Below are positions 34,262-46,017 of a stretch of 64,000 bases of DNA, in pieces. A model generated the notes under the pieces. That model was not told the origin of the DNA, did no database searches, and saw only the letters and a program-made list of their open reading frames with translations. The number at the start of each line of letters is the position of its first letter. Positions within the stretch are counted from its first letter, which is position 1. The stretch is from Trifolium pratense. Taxonomy: Eukaryota; Streptophyta; Magnoliopsida; Fabales; Fabaceae. The position numbers were made by a program, and so were the translations under genes. The DNA lies in assembly GCF_020283565.1 (NCBI RefSeq), contig NC_060060.1, positions 44,268,001-44,332,000 on the forward strand, written 5' to 3'.

Positions 34262-36523
34262 TTTATTTAGGACAATTGGAAGGAACCGACAACCCTAACC
34301 TTAGACTTAGGTGCTTGGTCCGGTTTCGATATTTGACTACTCGCCTTATCGTTTGACCTAACTAACATATATCGGTGACTTTTAAATTTTAAATGAGTAA
34401 TTAATTGAATATTCGAAATTTAACTCGTACTAAACTTCGGTTATCTATTAGGAAACGACAACCCTAACCTTAGACTTAGGTGCTTGGTCCGGTTTCGATA
34501 TTTGACTACTCGCCTTATCGTTTGACCTAACTAACATATATCGGTGACTTTTAAATTTTAAATGAGTAATTAATTGAATATTCGAAATTTAACTCGTACT
34601 AAACTTCGGTTATCTATTAGGAAACGACAACCCTAACCTTAGACTTAGGTGCTTGGTCCGGTTTCGATATTGGACTACTAGCCTTATCGTTTGACCTAAC
34701 TAACATATATCGGTGACTTTTAAATTTTAAATGAGTAATTAATTGAATATTCGAAATTTAACTCGTACTAAACTTCGGTTATCTATTAGGAAACGACAAC
34801 CCTAACCTTAGACTTAGGTGCTTGGTCCGGTTTCGATATTGGACTACTAGCCTTATCGTTTGACCTAACTAACATATATCGGTGACTTTTAAATTTTAAA
34901 TGAGTAATTAATTGAATATTCGAAATTTAACTCGTACTAAACTTCGGTTATCTATTAGGAAACGACAACCCTAACCTTAGACTTAGGTGCTTGGTCCGGT
35001 TTCGATATTGGACTACTAGCCTTATCGTTTGACCTAACTAACATATATCGGTGACTTTTAAATTTTAAATGAGTAATTAATTGAATATTCGAAATTTAAC
35101 TCGTACTAAACTTCGGTTATCTATTAGGAAACGACAACCCTAACCTTAGACTTAGGTGCTTGGTCCGGTTTCGATATTGGACTACTAGCCTTATCGTTTG
35201 ACCTAACTAACATATATCGGTGACTTTTAAATTTTAAATGAGTAATTAATTGAATATTCGAAATTTAACTCGTACTAAACTTCGGTTATCTATTAGGAAA
35301 CGACAACCCTAACCTTAGACTTAGGTGCTTGGTCCGGTTTCGATATTTGACTACTAGCCTTATCGTTTGACCTAACTAACATATATCGGTGACTTTTAAA
35401 TTTTAAATGAGTAATTAATTGAATATTCGAAATTTAACTCGTACTAAACTTCGGTTATCTATTAGGAAACGACAACCCTAACCTTAGACTTAGGTGCTTG
35501 GTCCGGTTTCGATATTGGACTACTAGCCTTATCGTTTGACCTAACTAACATATATCGGTGACTTTTAAATTTTAAATGAGTAATTAATTGAATATTCGAA
35601 ATTTAACTCGTACTAAACTTCGGTTATCTATTAGGAAACGACAACCCTAACCTTAGACTTAGGTGCTTGGTCCGGTTTCGATATTGGACTACTAGCCTTA
35701 TCGTTTGACCTAACTAACATATATCGGTGACTTTTAAATTTTAAATGAGTAATTAATTGAATATTCGAAATTTAACTCGTACTAAACTTCGGTTATCTAT
35801 TAGGAAACGACAACCCTAACCTTAGACTTAGGTGCTTGGTCCGGTTTCGATATTGGACTACTAGCCTTATCGTTTGACCTAACTAACATATATCGGTGAC
35901 TTTTAAATTTTAAATGAGTAATTAATTGAATATTCGAAATTTAACTCGTACTAAACTTCGGTTATCTATTAGGAAACGACAACCCTAACCTTAGACTTAG
36001 GTGCTTGGTCCGGTTTCGATATTTGACTACTCGCCTTATCGTTTGACCTAACTAACATATATAGGTGACTTTTAAATTTTAAATGAGTAATTAATTGAAT
36101 ATTCGAAATTTAACTCGTACTAAACTTCGGTTATCTATTAGGAAACGACAACCCTAACCTTAGACTTAGGTGCTTGGTCCGGTTTCGATATTTGACTACT
36201 CGCCTTATCGTTTGACCTAACTAACATATATCGGTGACTTTTAAATTTTAAATGAGTAATTAATTGAATATTCGAAATTTAACTCGTACTAAACTTCGGT
36301 TATCTATTAGGAAACGACAACCCTAACCTTAGACTTAGGTGCTTGGTCCGGTTTCGATATTGGACTACTAGCCTTATCGTTTGACCTAACTAACATATAT
36401 CGGTGACTTTTAAATTTTAAATGAGTAATTAATTGAATATTCGAAATTTAACTCGTACTAAACTTCGGTTATCTATTAGGAAACGACAACCCTAACCTTA
36501 GACTTAGGTGCTTGGTCCGGTTT
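34262..36523 (+). repeat. 169-bp tandem repeat array 2
   Basis: Marker phrase TAGGTGCTTGGTCCGG occurs 14 times from 34308 to 36505 with a period of exactly 169 bp. Each unit has AACCCTAACC just upstream. Units differ at a few diagnostic sites (TTTGACTACTCG, TTTGACTACTAG, TTGGACTACTAG). The order of variants near the start (two TCG units, then TTGG) recurs near the end, which points to expansion in multi-unit blocks. It lies between divergently transcribed cargo genes B and D. Confidence 0.96.
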
Positions 36524-37212
36524 AACTCCTACTAAACTTCTTTTTATTTTCTCCTTTATAATTGATTTTTAATTTTTTTTTAAAAAAAACCAAACTATTT
36601 CTTTATTAGTTTAATGTATTTGTCGTTAAAATTGAATCTAAAATTGTGCATTAATTAAATTTCTTTTAATTTATAAAATTTAAAATTTAAATTTAATCTA
36701 AAATTTAAAATATAATCTTTTTCTATATCTGCTACATTCAAGTTTTACATAGCCTGCACATGTTTGGTCCGGTTTCCATTAGGATGCAAGAACATGGATC
36801 TGACGGTTAGGTATGGTTGTAGTCAGTTTATATGTTGGGTAATCGCAACCATCAAAATCCATCGGACGGTGTTGATATGATGATGCATCACGAAATGAGT
36901 GTATATCATTTAACTCCAACCAAACGATACCACTTCCATTGAAACGATTACCACTGTGTAGTCTCACCGTTTCCAATCAAAGTTGATGCAATTACTTGTC
37001 CAAATTAATTCATTTGTCTTATCGGTGTAAGCTTTGGTAAGTGAAGAAGCATTAATAAACAAAATTGCTTTTCATCTACCAACAAATACACCATTTCATT
37101 TGGTTTAAACACCATTCCTATTTTGTCAAAAAAAAAACACCATTCCTATTCTTCGAAAAAAAAAACACCATTCTATTCCAACGAAAATCTCCATAGTTCA
37201 CTTGCAACGAAC
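36524..37212 (+). promoter_or_regulatory. upstream region of the double-B3 gene
   Basis: AT-rich spacer after the array. A short echo of array sequence (TTTGGTCCGGTTTC) occurs near 36763. Close to the start codon, a phrase around AAACACCATTCCTATTC is repeated two to three times. No gene was supported. Confidence 0.4.
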
Positions 37213-38621
37213 ATGGCGGAGACTCTTGGTGAACTTCTTCGAAGACCAGTGATTGATTATTTCACTACGGTTCATGTTGAAGGCGAGGTAAAGTTTCAAC
37301 TTTCTTTGTTGCTTTGTGGTTTCATAGGAAAAATAGTCAAAAATAATTTCTTTGTTGATTATGTCTTCTTCAATGAAGGAATGATTCAGTTATATTTACG
37401 TATTATCTTGCTATGTGTTTGAGTTCACAATAATCACATATTGCTATTTTTTTTTGATATTTTTAAATGCAAATAGTGATAAGAAACATATCAAAAAGTG
37501 CGAAGAGAAACAGAGCATGCATCTTTGGAAAAGGATTTAAAAAAATGCTTCCTGGTTTAGCAGGTTTAGATCTATAAACAATATAATGCGGTATAGATTT
37601 GGTTATATGTAGTTTCGCTTAGTATATTCCACTTATTTTGATATTTTTAAAAGAAAACATTGATATGAAAAAACCAAATAACAGAGCAAAAAATGCGATT
37701 AGAAACAGAGCATGAAAAAATTGCTATTAGAAACAGAGCATGAAAAAATTGCTATTAGAAACAGAGCATGAACGTTTGGTTTTGATTCAGTGGTAATGTT
37801 TTCTGGCTTAGTAGGTTTAGATCTATAAACAATTTATTGCGGTATAGATTTTCAGATCTGATTGATTTTGACTGAATGTGAAACGTTAGGTTTTTGGTGA
37901 GATTGAACCGCAATTCTCTGAAGAATACAAAAGTGAATTGGGAAACATTTGGCACCTGTATGATAAGGATGGTCTTCAACTAAGAGTCACATTCGACAAT
38001 GATGATGATGATGAAGATGGAGATGAAATCCCCAGAATCACAGATGGTTGGATGACAATAAGGGAGCACTACAAGTTTGAAGGTCATCACGAAATTTTCT
38101 TCAAATATTTAGGAACAAATCAATTCCAGATCATTCCTAACATGGACAGAACTGATCCTTCAAGATTCCCTACATGGCACACAAAAAGTAGATGTCTCCG
38201 AAAAGCTGTTTCCTTCAAGCTTACCATCACAGAGGATCCTAAAGTGGTTCCTGTTTTGGTTCGTCTCTAAATCTTAAATTTTAGTTATATTTATGTTAAA
38301 TCTGCTTGATTTTTATTAAATTTACTCATAGTTTTGTTTTTTATTAAATTTACTATTAAATTTCACTCTATGTAGACATTACCGGAAGATATGGGAGAGT
38401 ATTTGTGGGACACAATGCTGGATCGAGTGTTTATTATTGGTGGCAATCTTGAAAAGCAACTGTGCGACTTGGAGTACCAACAGGATCCGTTCGTGGTTAG
38501 GATATCGAGCGGTTGGAGTGAGTGTGTTGGCATCCATGGATTTGAAGTTGGAGATCGTCTACTATTCAACATGCGCAATATCTATGATTGCCATTTGATA
38601 TGGGTTACGAAGTTGGACTAA
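37213..38621 (+). CDS. double B3-like domain protein (cargo gene D)
   Basis: Exons 37213-37287, 37890-38258 and 38376-38621, all phase 0, 229 residues. Two B3-like units are visible. The first runs from GNIWHLYDKDGLQLRVTF through an Asp-rich loop (DNDDDDEDGDE) to GWMTIREHYKFEGHHEIFFK. The second runs from TLPEDMGEYLWDTML to RISSGWSECVGIHGFEVGD and LLFNM. B3 domains bind DNA in the major groove in plant ARF, ABI3 and REM proteins. Conservation of basic contact residues cannot be judged by eye. It sits downstream of array 2 and in the same direction as the ULP1-like gene. It is probably a DNA-binding protein of the element. Confidence 0.75.
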
Positions 38622-39504
38622 TGAGGGGCACCAAATGTTATTTTGAAGATGGTTGGTCATGAAGGGGTTGTTCTAAAACCTATCTATGTATCTATTTTTA
38701 ATTTGTTTAAGAACTTGTGTTTTGCTTGTTTTTAATTTGTGTAAGCAGTTGTTGTGTTGTGCTTGTTTAAGTTTTGTGGTTGTTTAATTATTGACAATTG
38801 ATAACTTGTAATCCAAGTTATCGAACTAGTAATATAATGGTTATTTTGGTCTTATGAATTGTGTGGCTAAATTGTTATCTATTTACCTAATTTCTTTGGG
38901 ACTAATAATCAAATTTGCGTAACCAAATATGAAAAAAAAAAAAAAAAAGGTTAGCACTAATTCTGACTTTACGTTTTATAAATAAATTGTTTCAAAAAAA
39001 AAAGTTGTATAAATAAGTAAAAAAAACTTACGAATTTTTTTAAAAAAATGCTTGATTAGTTAACACTAATTCAGATTTTTGAGTGATTCATGATTTGGAA
39101 TTTTAAAGACAAAAAGTATAATATTCAAATTAGGATAAAAAAAGAAGTATAATATTCAACTTAAATAACAAAGAAGGCAATTTACATTGTTTATATTTGG
39201 TTCGTTTCTGCATTTCCAAAACATTGAGGAAATACACATTGTCATAAAAAAACAAAAAAAAAAACATTGAGAAACATTGAGCACACCAAATATTAGTTGA
39301 TGCTTGGCCTTCTAGCCAACATGCTAATAATTACAACTAAAGTATAGACTAGATGCAACTTCCAAGAACAAACCACATCAAACCCTCCAAAACCTTTCAA
39401 TTAACCTAAGCTACCCTAAGTACCATTACTCCACACTCAACTAAACACACAAACCGTCCAACATCCAAACACAAACATCTTCATCATCCAGCAAAAAGAA
39501 CACC
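38622..39504. other. spacer between cargo genes D and E
   Basis: 3' UTR of gene D, A-rich stretches, then a C- and A-rich leader before gene E. No further gene was supported. Confidence 0.4.
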
Positions 39505-42237
39505 ATGGAAAAACCAGATGCACCAAGTCCAACCAAAAAACGCACCATGCCAGAAAGCAAAGGAAAAACCAGTAACAGTAAGAGGGGAAAAGAATACGAA
39601 AACACTACTACAACTGAGAACATTACAACTGAGAAAATCAAAACTCACCAGCAAATCAACTCTACACAAGTCAGTGAGCAGTATTCTGAGACTACACAAA
39701 AGAACATCAAACATGAGATTATTTACATATCATCCAGGTATTTCTTATTGTGTACACACATGAAAAATACTATCAACATTCATAAAGAAAGTTTCTTATT
39801 GATTCAACAAATTTCTAATGAAAGATCCTTCAACAAAATTATGATTTTTGTTTCATGAGCAATCATATTTGTTTAAGCTATATGAATCTATGCTGAATGT
39901 AAACCCTTTATATGACAAGTGCATTCAACATTAATAAACAAACAGTCTTTGGAGTTGTATGTGCATGTGTTTTTGAATCTATCGTGAATTTCAAAACATG
40001 TGTGAGTGTGTGTTATTTTATATGATATTCAACAAATGTGTATGTAAAGTTATCTGTGAAGTTCAATTTTTGAGTAGGTTTTGTTGTTCCAAATTATTTG
40101 TAAATAACTCTAACTGGAAAGTATACCCTAAATAATCTTAGCTTTCACTGTTTTAGTTAATAATTCCATATTGTATATGTCAGTTACTTCATATTATATG
40201 ATTTAATCCTGGTATATAACAATAAATAATTTTATTTTATTTTGTTTATATGGTTTGAATAGTCACCACACTACCACCCAAGGCTGGAATGACCAGGAAG
40301 ATTCTGCAGATTGTGATTCAACAGCATCAACCCCTAAGCAACCAAAAGATAAGGCGACAAAAAAACAATACCCTGCCACAGAGAGAAGGGCATGCAAGAA
40401 AAAACTGTGTGACAACTTGGGATCAACTTCGGCACCGCCGAGACTGAAGGAAATCAAGGAGTGGACTGCAATGCTTGAATCTAAGCAATATAAGAAGATT
40501 AACAAAATTCTGTTCTGTCAGCCAGAAGAGCAGGATGACAATGATTTTCAAATAAACTACCATCCAAAGAGTTCGATGGGATATGAATTTTTCGATACCG
40601 GAGTTCCTATTCCTGAAGTAAGTGGTACTATATTGCTATTTTTAAACCTAATACATAACTTTCATTTAGTACTAATAAGAATCTTTGTTTCACATATTTT
40701 TTATTACAGTGGATGCCTGTGAAATTTAGGCCACTACCAAGCATGAATCTGAATGATATTTGCTCTTACACCATTGCATACATCTTTATGAGCGACAACG
40801 AGCATAAACATGAGTATGTGTTTTTAATATATCTTGCTAAACCATTTATTTAGTCTATTTAATTTGAATTCAACTAACAATTCATAAATCTACCTGTTGC
40901 AGTGATGAGGTTCTGATTAAAACTTCAACAGATGTTTATGGGGACAGAAAAGCAATTAAGTCGTTGATGCCTAGGTGTAATGTGGACCAAGAGGTTATAT
41001 TTTGATCTAACATTGTAAATTTTTTGGCTATACAATGTGAAAGTGAATTAAAATTTGATCTAACATTGTTTTCATTTGGCTATACAGATAATCAATCTGG
41101 TTGTTGCACGAAGCAATTGGCTAATAGATTCGTTAGGAAAACATAAATCTGTTTGGTATTTGCCTACGTATTTTGCGGTAATTACATGACCAACACTGAA
41201 TTATGTTACATTTACATTTACATTAGTTGAGTAATAACTACTGACTTAAACTACATTACTTTTTAAGCAATATGCTCTGGATAACAAATACAAGGCTGAT
41301 TATATCAGGAGCAAATTTCAAGACAAGTACATGCCACCAAACTCTATAGTTTCAAAGGTGAGTTTCCTATAAAATCTGGTTAGTGTGTAGCAACACATGT
41401 TTGGTTGATTCAGACTTGAAAAATCTGTTCTAATGGGTAATATGATTTCTATAACTACAGATTTTTATTCCTATGAATGATGAGGGAGCACATTGGTTTT
41501 TGGTGGTTGTTGATTTTTCTGAAAGAAAAGTTTATTGGTTGGACTCTTTACCTTCAGATGAAAGATATCATCCTAGGCGTCATTCAATTATTAGATTGGT
41601 ATGCATGTGATCTATACTTTGTTTTACATTCAAATTTATTTTTTGCTTTTTTAATTCAAATTTTATATTTACTATTGTGGCAGATTGTCAAGCTTGAGGA
41701 AATCCTGCTTCTTCCTTGTTTTGTTAATGTTGCTAATCTAATTGGTCATGATAACCTAATCACAAACTTCACCAAGATTGAACCTACGTGCCTCCCGCAT
41801 CAGCGACCTGGATCGTAAGTATTCTTAACCCCTATCTCTATTAATGATTTTACTTAAACTACATATTAGTGTGATACTAATGCAGTTTTATCAATAATCA
41901 TAGGAATGATTGTGGAGTGTGGGTTGCTAAATGGATGATTGAATGTCCATTCAATAGTAACTACGGAGGCATAACTGTAAGTTGAATTAATGTCATAATT
42001 ATTTGTAAAACATATCCCATCTAAGTAAATTTATAATTCCTTGTTCAAAAAAAAGTAAATTTTTAATTCATCCACTGTTTGTTTCATTATATGTAGGTTG
42101 CCACTGCCACAAGGATGAAGCTTGCTCTATATCTTTGTCATTCCTCTAATAATGTGTTGTTACAATCACTGTTGTCAAAGTCTGCTCAATATTGGGATGA
42201 TATGCACAAGAAAAGGAAGGCTTTGGTTGATGTCTGA
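39505..42237 (+). CDS. ULP1-type (C48) SUMO-protease-like protein (cargo gene E)
   Basis: Ten exons with GT-AG junctions: 39505-39737, 40263-40617, 40710-40813, 40903-40993, 41088-41177, 41268-41357, 41461-41598, 41684-41814, 41904-41976 and 42097-42237. They give 481 residues. The N-terminal half is basic and Ser/Thr-rich, with an EIIYISS segment resembling a SUMO-interaction core. The C-terminal half is a C48 peptidase domain: catalytic His332 in GAHWFLVVVD, Asp349 in YWLDSLP, Cys414 in NDCGVW, and a candidate oxyanion Gln407. All catalytic residues are present, so activity is plausible. ULP1-like genes are known cargo of plant MULEs (the Kaonashi type). The substrate could be SUMO or a related modifier and is not settled by sequence. 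Confidence 0.88.
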
Positions 42238-42632
42238 AGTTTGAAGTTTGGTTCTTACACTATGGGATGGAAGCTTTGGTTGATGTCTGAAGTTTGAAAT
42301 TTTATTTTGGATATTTTGGTTTATTTTCTGTTTTTATTTTTGGTACTGTTACCTTAACCAGTGGGTTTGTATTTTGCACAATATGGTGGTCTTATATTTT
42401 GGATATTCTGCTTTATTCGGTTTGAAGTTTTATTTTGGATATTCTGGTGAATTTAGTTGACAGTGTTCTATTCTGGTGGATATTGTGGTTTATTCGGTTT
42501 TAGGATTTATTATATGTTTGTCTTAAGCTGTAGGTATCTCATGCTATTATCCAATTTCATGCTATATGTTTTACTTAAATACATGACATAACTATTTTGA
42601 TTTATTTGTTTGTTTCATACAATTTTCAAAAC

Positions 42633-42633
<1 letters not shown>

Positions 42634-42701
<68 letters not shown>
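42634..42701. repeat. (TA)n microsatellite
   Basis: About 34 uninterrupted TA units. Frames translated from it (Tyr-Ile repeats) are artefacts. Confidence 0.97.
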
Positions 42702-42705
<4 letters not shown>

Positions 42706-43572
42706 GGAACATACCTCTTAGTTCTATGTCTATGTAAAATTGATATGAATCACATTCTCCTTCTTAACATTTTTGACTTCAAGTCTAATCACCATGTTGA
42801 ATGCATATTCATGTAACCTGTTTCAAATTGCAATAAAACTTAAGTTTCTGTAATTATCACCTAACAAACATACATTTAGCATTGTAACAAAATTTGGTAT
42901 TGGAAATAGACATTTTCATGTATTTAATCAAAACTATTTAAAAATTGGATAATCAATATCAAAAATGTTATTGTCCAAAATTACACAACATTGTTCAATA
43001 AAAGTTGGATAATCTTCGTTAAAGTTACCAAAACTTATTAAAGTTACGCCTTTCTCATATGATAACTTACAAAACTTATACATCTTTCACATCATGTACA
43101 TTCAACAACCTTTAATTGGACTTGTGTGATCAGTTAATGTACATTGAGCAGATTACAAAAGTTGCATGTTTCTCATTACATGACATGAATAATACATTAT
43201 GAATAGTTAACTTAAGCTTGGAGCAACCTTTAAAAGTTAATTGGAATTGTTTAAAAAATTTCATCTTTCACATTACATTGCATAAATCATAGCTTATCAA
43301 AAATTAAGGTACATTGAACAGCCTCCAAAAGTTAATGTACCATGTTTTACTCAAGTAAAAAAGATTACAATATTCAATTTGAAAATTGTTACTGTACTAC
43401 AGCTTAATGTAACACTGAGCATTAGCTAAAATATAGCACTGACTTCATATCATTAACTAGTGCTTATTCAACTCAAATACATATCACTAACTATAAACTT
43501 AACATTATAAAGCTTGATTTGTTTACCCTTCAAGCTCTTCTACATTGCCTGTTTTCCAGTTCAAACCTCTTA

Positions 43573-43910
43573 AACACAGGATTCCTTAACTGGGATCAGA
43601 GTGGATATATTACCATCCATTATTTAACTGCAGGAGATATGAACACTAATATCAGAATAGCACACTAATATCACATTCAAATTAACATAAGCACACTAAT
43701 TAAGTGTGAATAACATCCCAGTCTAATTTTAACCCTAATCCCCAACTCAAATGACATCAAATTCATAATTATAAGATTTTGATAACACAGTATTCCTCAA
43801 TTGGGATCAGAGTGAATATATTGTCATCCATTACTTAACTGCAGTATATATGAACAATAATTGATGCAATAATTCAGGAATATCACACTAATATCACAGT
43901 CAAATTCACA
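43573..43910 (+). repeat. direct repeat, period about 211 bp
   Basis: AACACAGGATTCCTTAACTG at 43573 and AACACAGTATTCCTCAATTG at 43784 start two similar segments of roughly 110-125 bases. Each contains GGGATCAGAGTG and ends ACTAATATCACA. Confidence 0.8.
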
Positions 43911-44499
43911 ATAGCATACTTATTATTCCTATGAATCATACCAGTCTAATTTCACAATTAAAATGACTTACAAATCGTAATTCCCAATTCAAATGAAACC
44001 ATAATTCCCAACCCATAAGTAACAGTATCAACATATACATTCAAAAATCAAATGAATTCAAATAAAATTGACAAGCAGAATTTAACAATTTGATAAATAC
44101 AAAACCAAATCCCCAATTCCAAATGGATGGTTTATGCAGTAAGAATTCAAAGCAACTTCAATTAAAAATGCAACCCTAATCCCCAATTCGATCGTTTCAG
44201 GGTAACAATTTGAATCAACTTCAATTAACGTTGTAAACCCTAAATCGATAATTTCATAGGCTAAAATATATATACGAACAATTACCTGTGAAGTACACTA
44301 CGATGCTTTGAACAATAGAACAATCTTGCACTGAAAATAGTTTTTGGGTGAACACAGATACGAATTATGCTTTAGTTTTTGGCCAGGAACACAGATACGA
44401 CATTGGGTGAAAAGTCGATAATGCTTTAGTTGGATATCAATGAAATGAAACGAATGAAAACAAAGTCTGAGAGAGGCATAAGACGATGGATGACGAAGA

Positions 44500-44660
44500 T
44501 TAAGACGAAGAAGAAGAAGGGATGAACAATCGAAGAAGGAGAAGAAGGGATGAACAATCGAAGAAGGAGAAGAAGGGATGAACAATCGAAGAAGGATAAG
44601 GTCGAAGAAGGATGAACAATCGAAGAAGGAGAAGGACGAAGAAGGATGAACAAAATGGAG
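44500..44660. repeat. purine-rich tandem repeat, 28-bp period
   Basis: GATGAACAATCGAAGAAGGA recurs at 44521, 44549 and 44577, then with altered spacing at 44611 and 44645. All purines lie on the plus strand. It is close to the right terminus of the giant MULE. Confidence 0.85.
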
Positions 44661-44899
44661 AACAAGTGGGAATTTGGGATTTAGGGTTTTCACTCTCAAT
44701 TTTAATTTGTTCAAATAATAATGTTAAAAATAATAATTTGTTCAATTTTATTGTAAATGATTTATGATTTTAAATTGAAATTAAAAATGTTTTTGATTTG
44801 TATTTTTAATTTGATGGAGGACTCATATGCAATAAATAAAAGTTTATTAAGAAAAAAGAGACTCACCATGGACCTTAGTTGATGTGGCAATTAAATTGA

Positions 44900-44967
44900 A
44901 TTCTATTGGTTAAAAGTTTGGAATGCACCCATACATTCCAAAGCTGGAATGCACCATAGAAGCTCCC
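44900..44967 (-). repeat. right terminal inverted repeat of the giant MULE
   Basis: The inverse of this segment matches 23431-23500 and is directly followed by the target duplication AAAATCTAA. Confidence 0.85.
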
Positions 44968-44976
44968 AAAATCTAA

Positions 44977-45454
44977 TCCCAATCTTTCCAACTTTTGTAT
45001 TTTAGTGTTTTCTTTTATTGTTATTGGGTTAGCACCAAGAAATAGGTCTTCTTCATTAGTGTTTGATATGGCCAGATGTCAAACTCCAAAGTTAGTTTAA
45101 ATTGTCATTAATTACCACTAATCATTCTTTTATAAAGGTGAACAAATGAGTTGTCCCAACATCATTCATCACTCCTTCGACATTTTTTTAGAAGGCTAAC
45201 TAGTGTTTTAATTAGGCATGTTTTAAAAAATAAGTGTTTGCTGACAATAGAAGTTGTACTCATTTATTAACTATGAATTGATTTTAGTGTTAGAGATTTT
45301 GGTTTTCTTAATGATACGGTTATTTCTGACTGTTGTATATGGAGAAATTTCAGTTGAAAAATGATAATTCACTTTATGTGTTCCACATGATCCTCAATGA
45401 AGATTAGTCATCGCGGCGGTAGAAACTTCATACTAATATCATGATAATCGAATA
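44977..45454. other. spacer between two MULEs
   Basis: Continues the pre-insertion sequence that precedes 23422. No gene was supported. Confidence 0.45.
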
Positions 45455-45463
45455 AAAAAAGAA

Positions 45464-45665
45464 GGCTAAATTGCACTTTTAGCCCCCTAAGTTTCACAAA
45501 CTTGCAATTTTGGCCTCTAATTTTTTAAATAGAACTTTTGACCCCCTATGTTTACACCCTTTTGCAAAAGGTCAATTTTAACCAAGTCAATGCTGATGTG
45601 ACAGTCACTTAAGTGACTCGGCTGTCATGTCAGCTTCTTTTTTAATCTAATAATTAAAAAAAAAT
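45464..45665 (+). repeat. left long TIR of the second MULE
   Basis: Matches the inverse of 56270-56477 throughout, from GGCTAAATTGCAC to CAGCTTCTTTT and AATAATTAAAAAA. Confidence 0.88.
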
Positions 45666-46017
45666 AAAATAAAAAAGGAATGGAAGGAAAATAATACTAA
45701 CTAGAGTTTATCTTAAATCTCTTGAGTTAAAATTGTGGATTTCCTGCACCACTATCAGTAAGCACTACCACCGCCTGTTATGAGTGTCGCCCTATACAAT
45801 ACTTCATCTATGCACATTGTATCACTGATAAGTGACAAATATTGATAAAATTACTTGTGAAAAATAAGCACTTATTAACTTATTTTGAAAAGAAATCCAT
45901 GAAAACTCATCCCCTTGATTTTTAAATATTGGTTTTGCTAGAATATGTCAAGTACAATCAAATCCCAATCATTTTGATAGGTTTTGCTGAACAAAGATAA
46001 GAAAATTAAGGTTTTGA

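Larger units (their letters stand above)
42238..44890. other. right subterminal non-coding region of the giant MULE
   Basis: About 2.6 kb with no supported gene. A short duplication (GCTTTGGTTGATGTCTGAAG) follows the ULP1-like stop, a TA microsatellite lies at about 42634-42701, a 110-bp segment is duplicated at 43573 and 43784, and a purine-rich array lies at 44500-44660. Confidence 0.55.
23431..44967 (+). mobile_element. 21.5-kb Mutator-like element carrying cargo genes
   Basis: The left terminus begins GGAAAATTCTATGGTACATT and the inverted right terminus begins GGGAGCTTCTATGGTGCATT. Similarity extends about 60 bases, including a twice-repeated TGGTRCATTCC. A perfect 9-bp target duplication, AAAATCTAA, lies at 23422-23430 and 44968-44976, the length expected of the Mutator superfamily. 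The interior holds a FAR1-type MULE transposase, three B3-like genes, a GRF zinc-finger gene, a ULP1-type protease-like gene and two arrays of a 169-bp repeat. All gene models are open and conventionally spliced, so the element may be autonomous. It is very large for a MULE. Confidence 0.88.

Noticed and set aside
27690..36523. CRISPR-like or rDNA-spacer-like array
   Set aside because: The 169-bp units are contiguous with no unique spacers and lie in a plant transposon. No rRNA sequence is adjacent.
42610..42816. Plus-strand frame with Tyr-Ile repeats
   Set aside because: Product of the TA microsatellite.
44298..44745. Minus-strand frames rich in Ser, Phe and Pro
   Set aside because: They are translations of the purine-rich tandem repeat in several frames, with no domain and no splice context.
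23431..44967. Host gene cluster flanked by chance repeats
   Set aside because: The termini are inverted, similar over about 60 bases, and abut a perfect 9-bp duplication, and a MULE transposase lies inside. Chance is unlikely, though copy comparison remains decisive.
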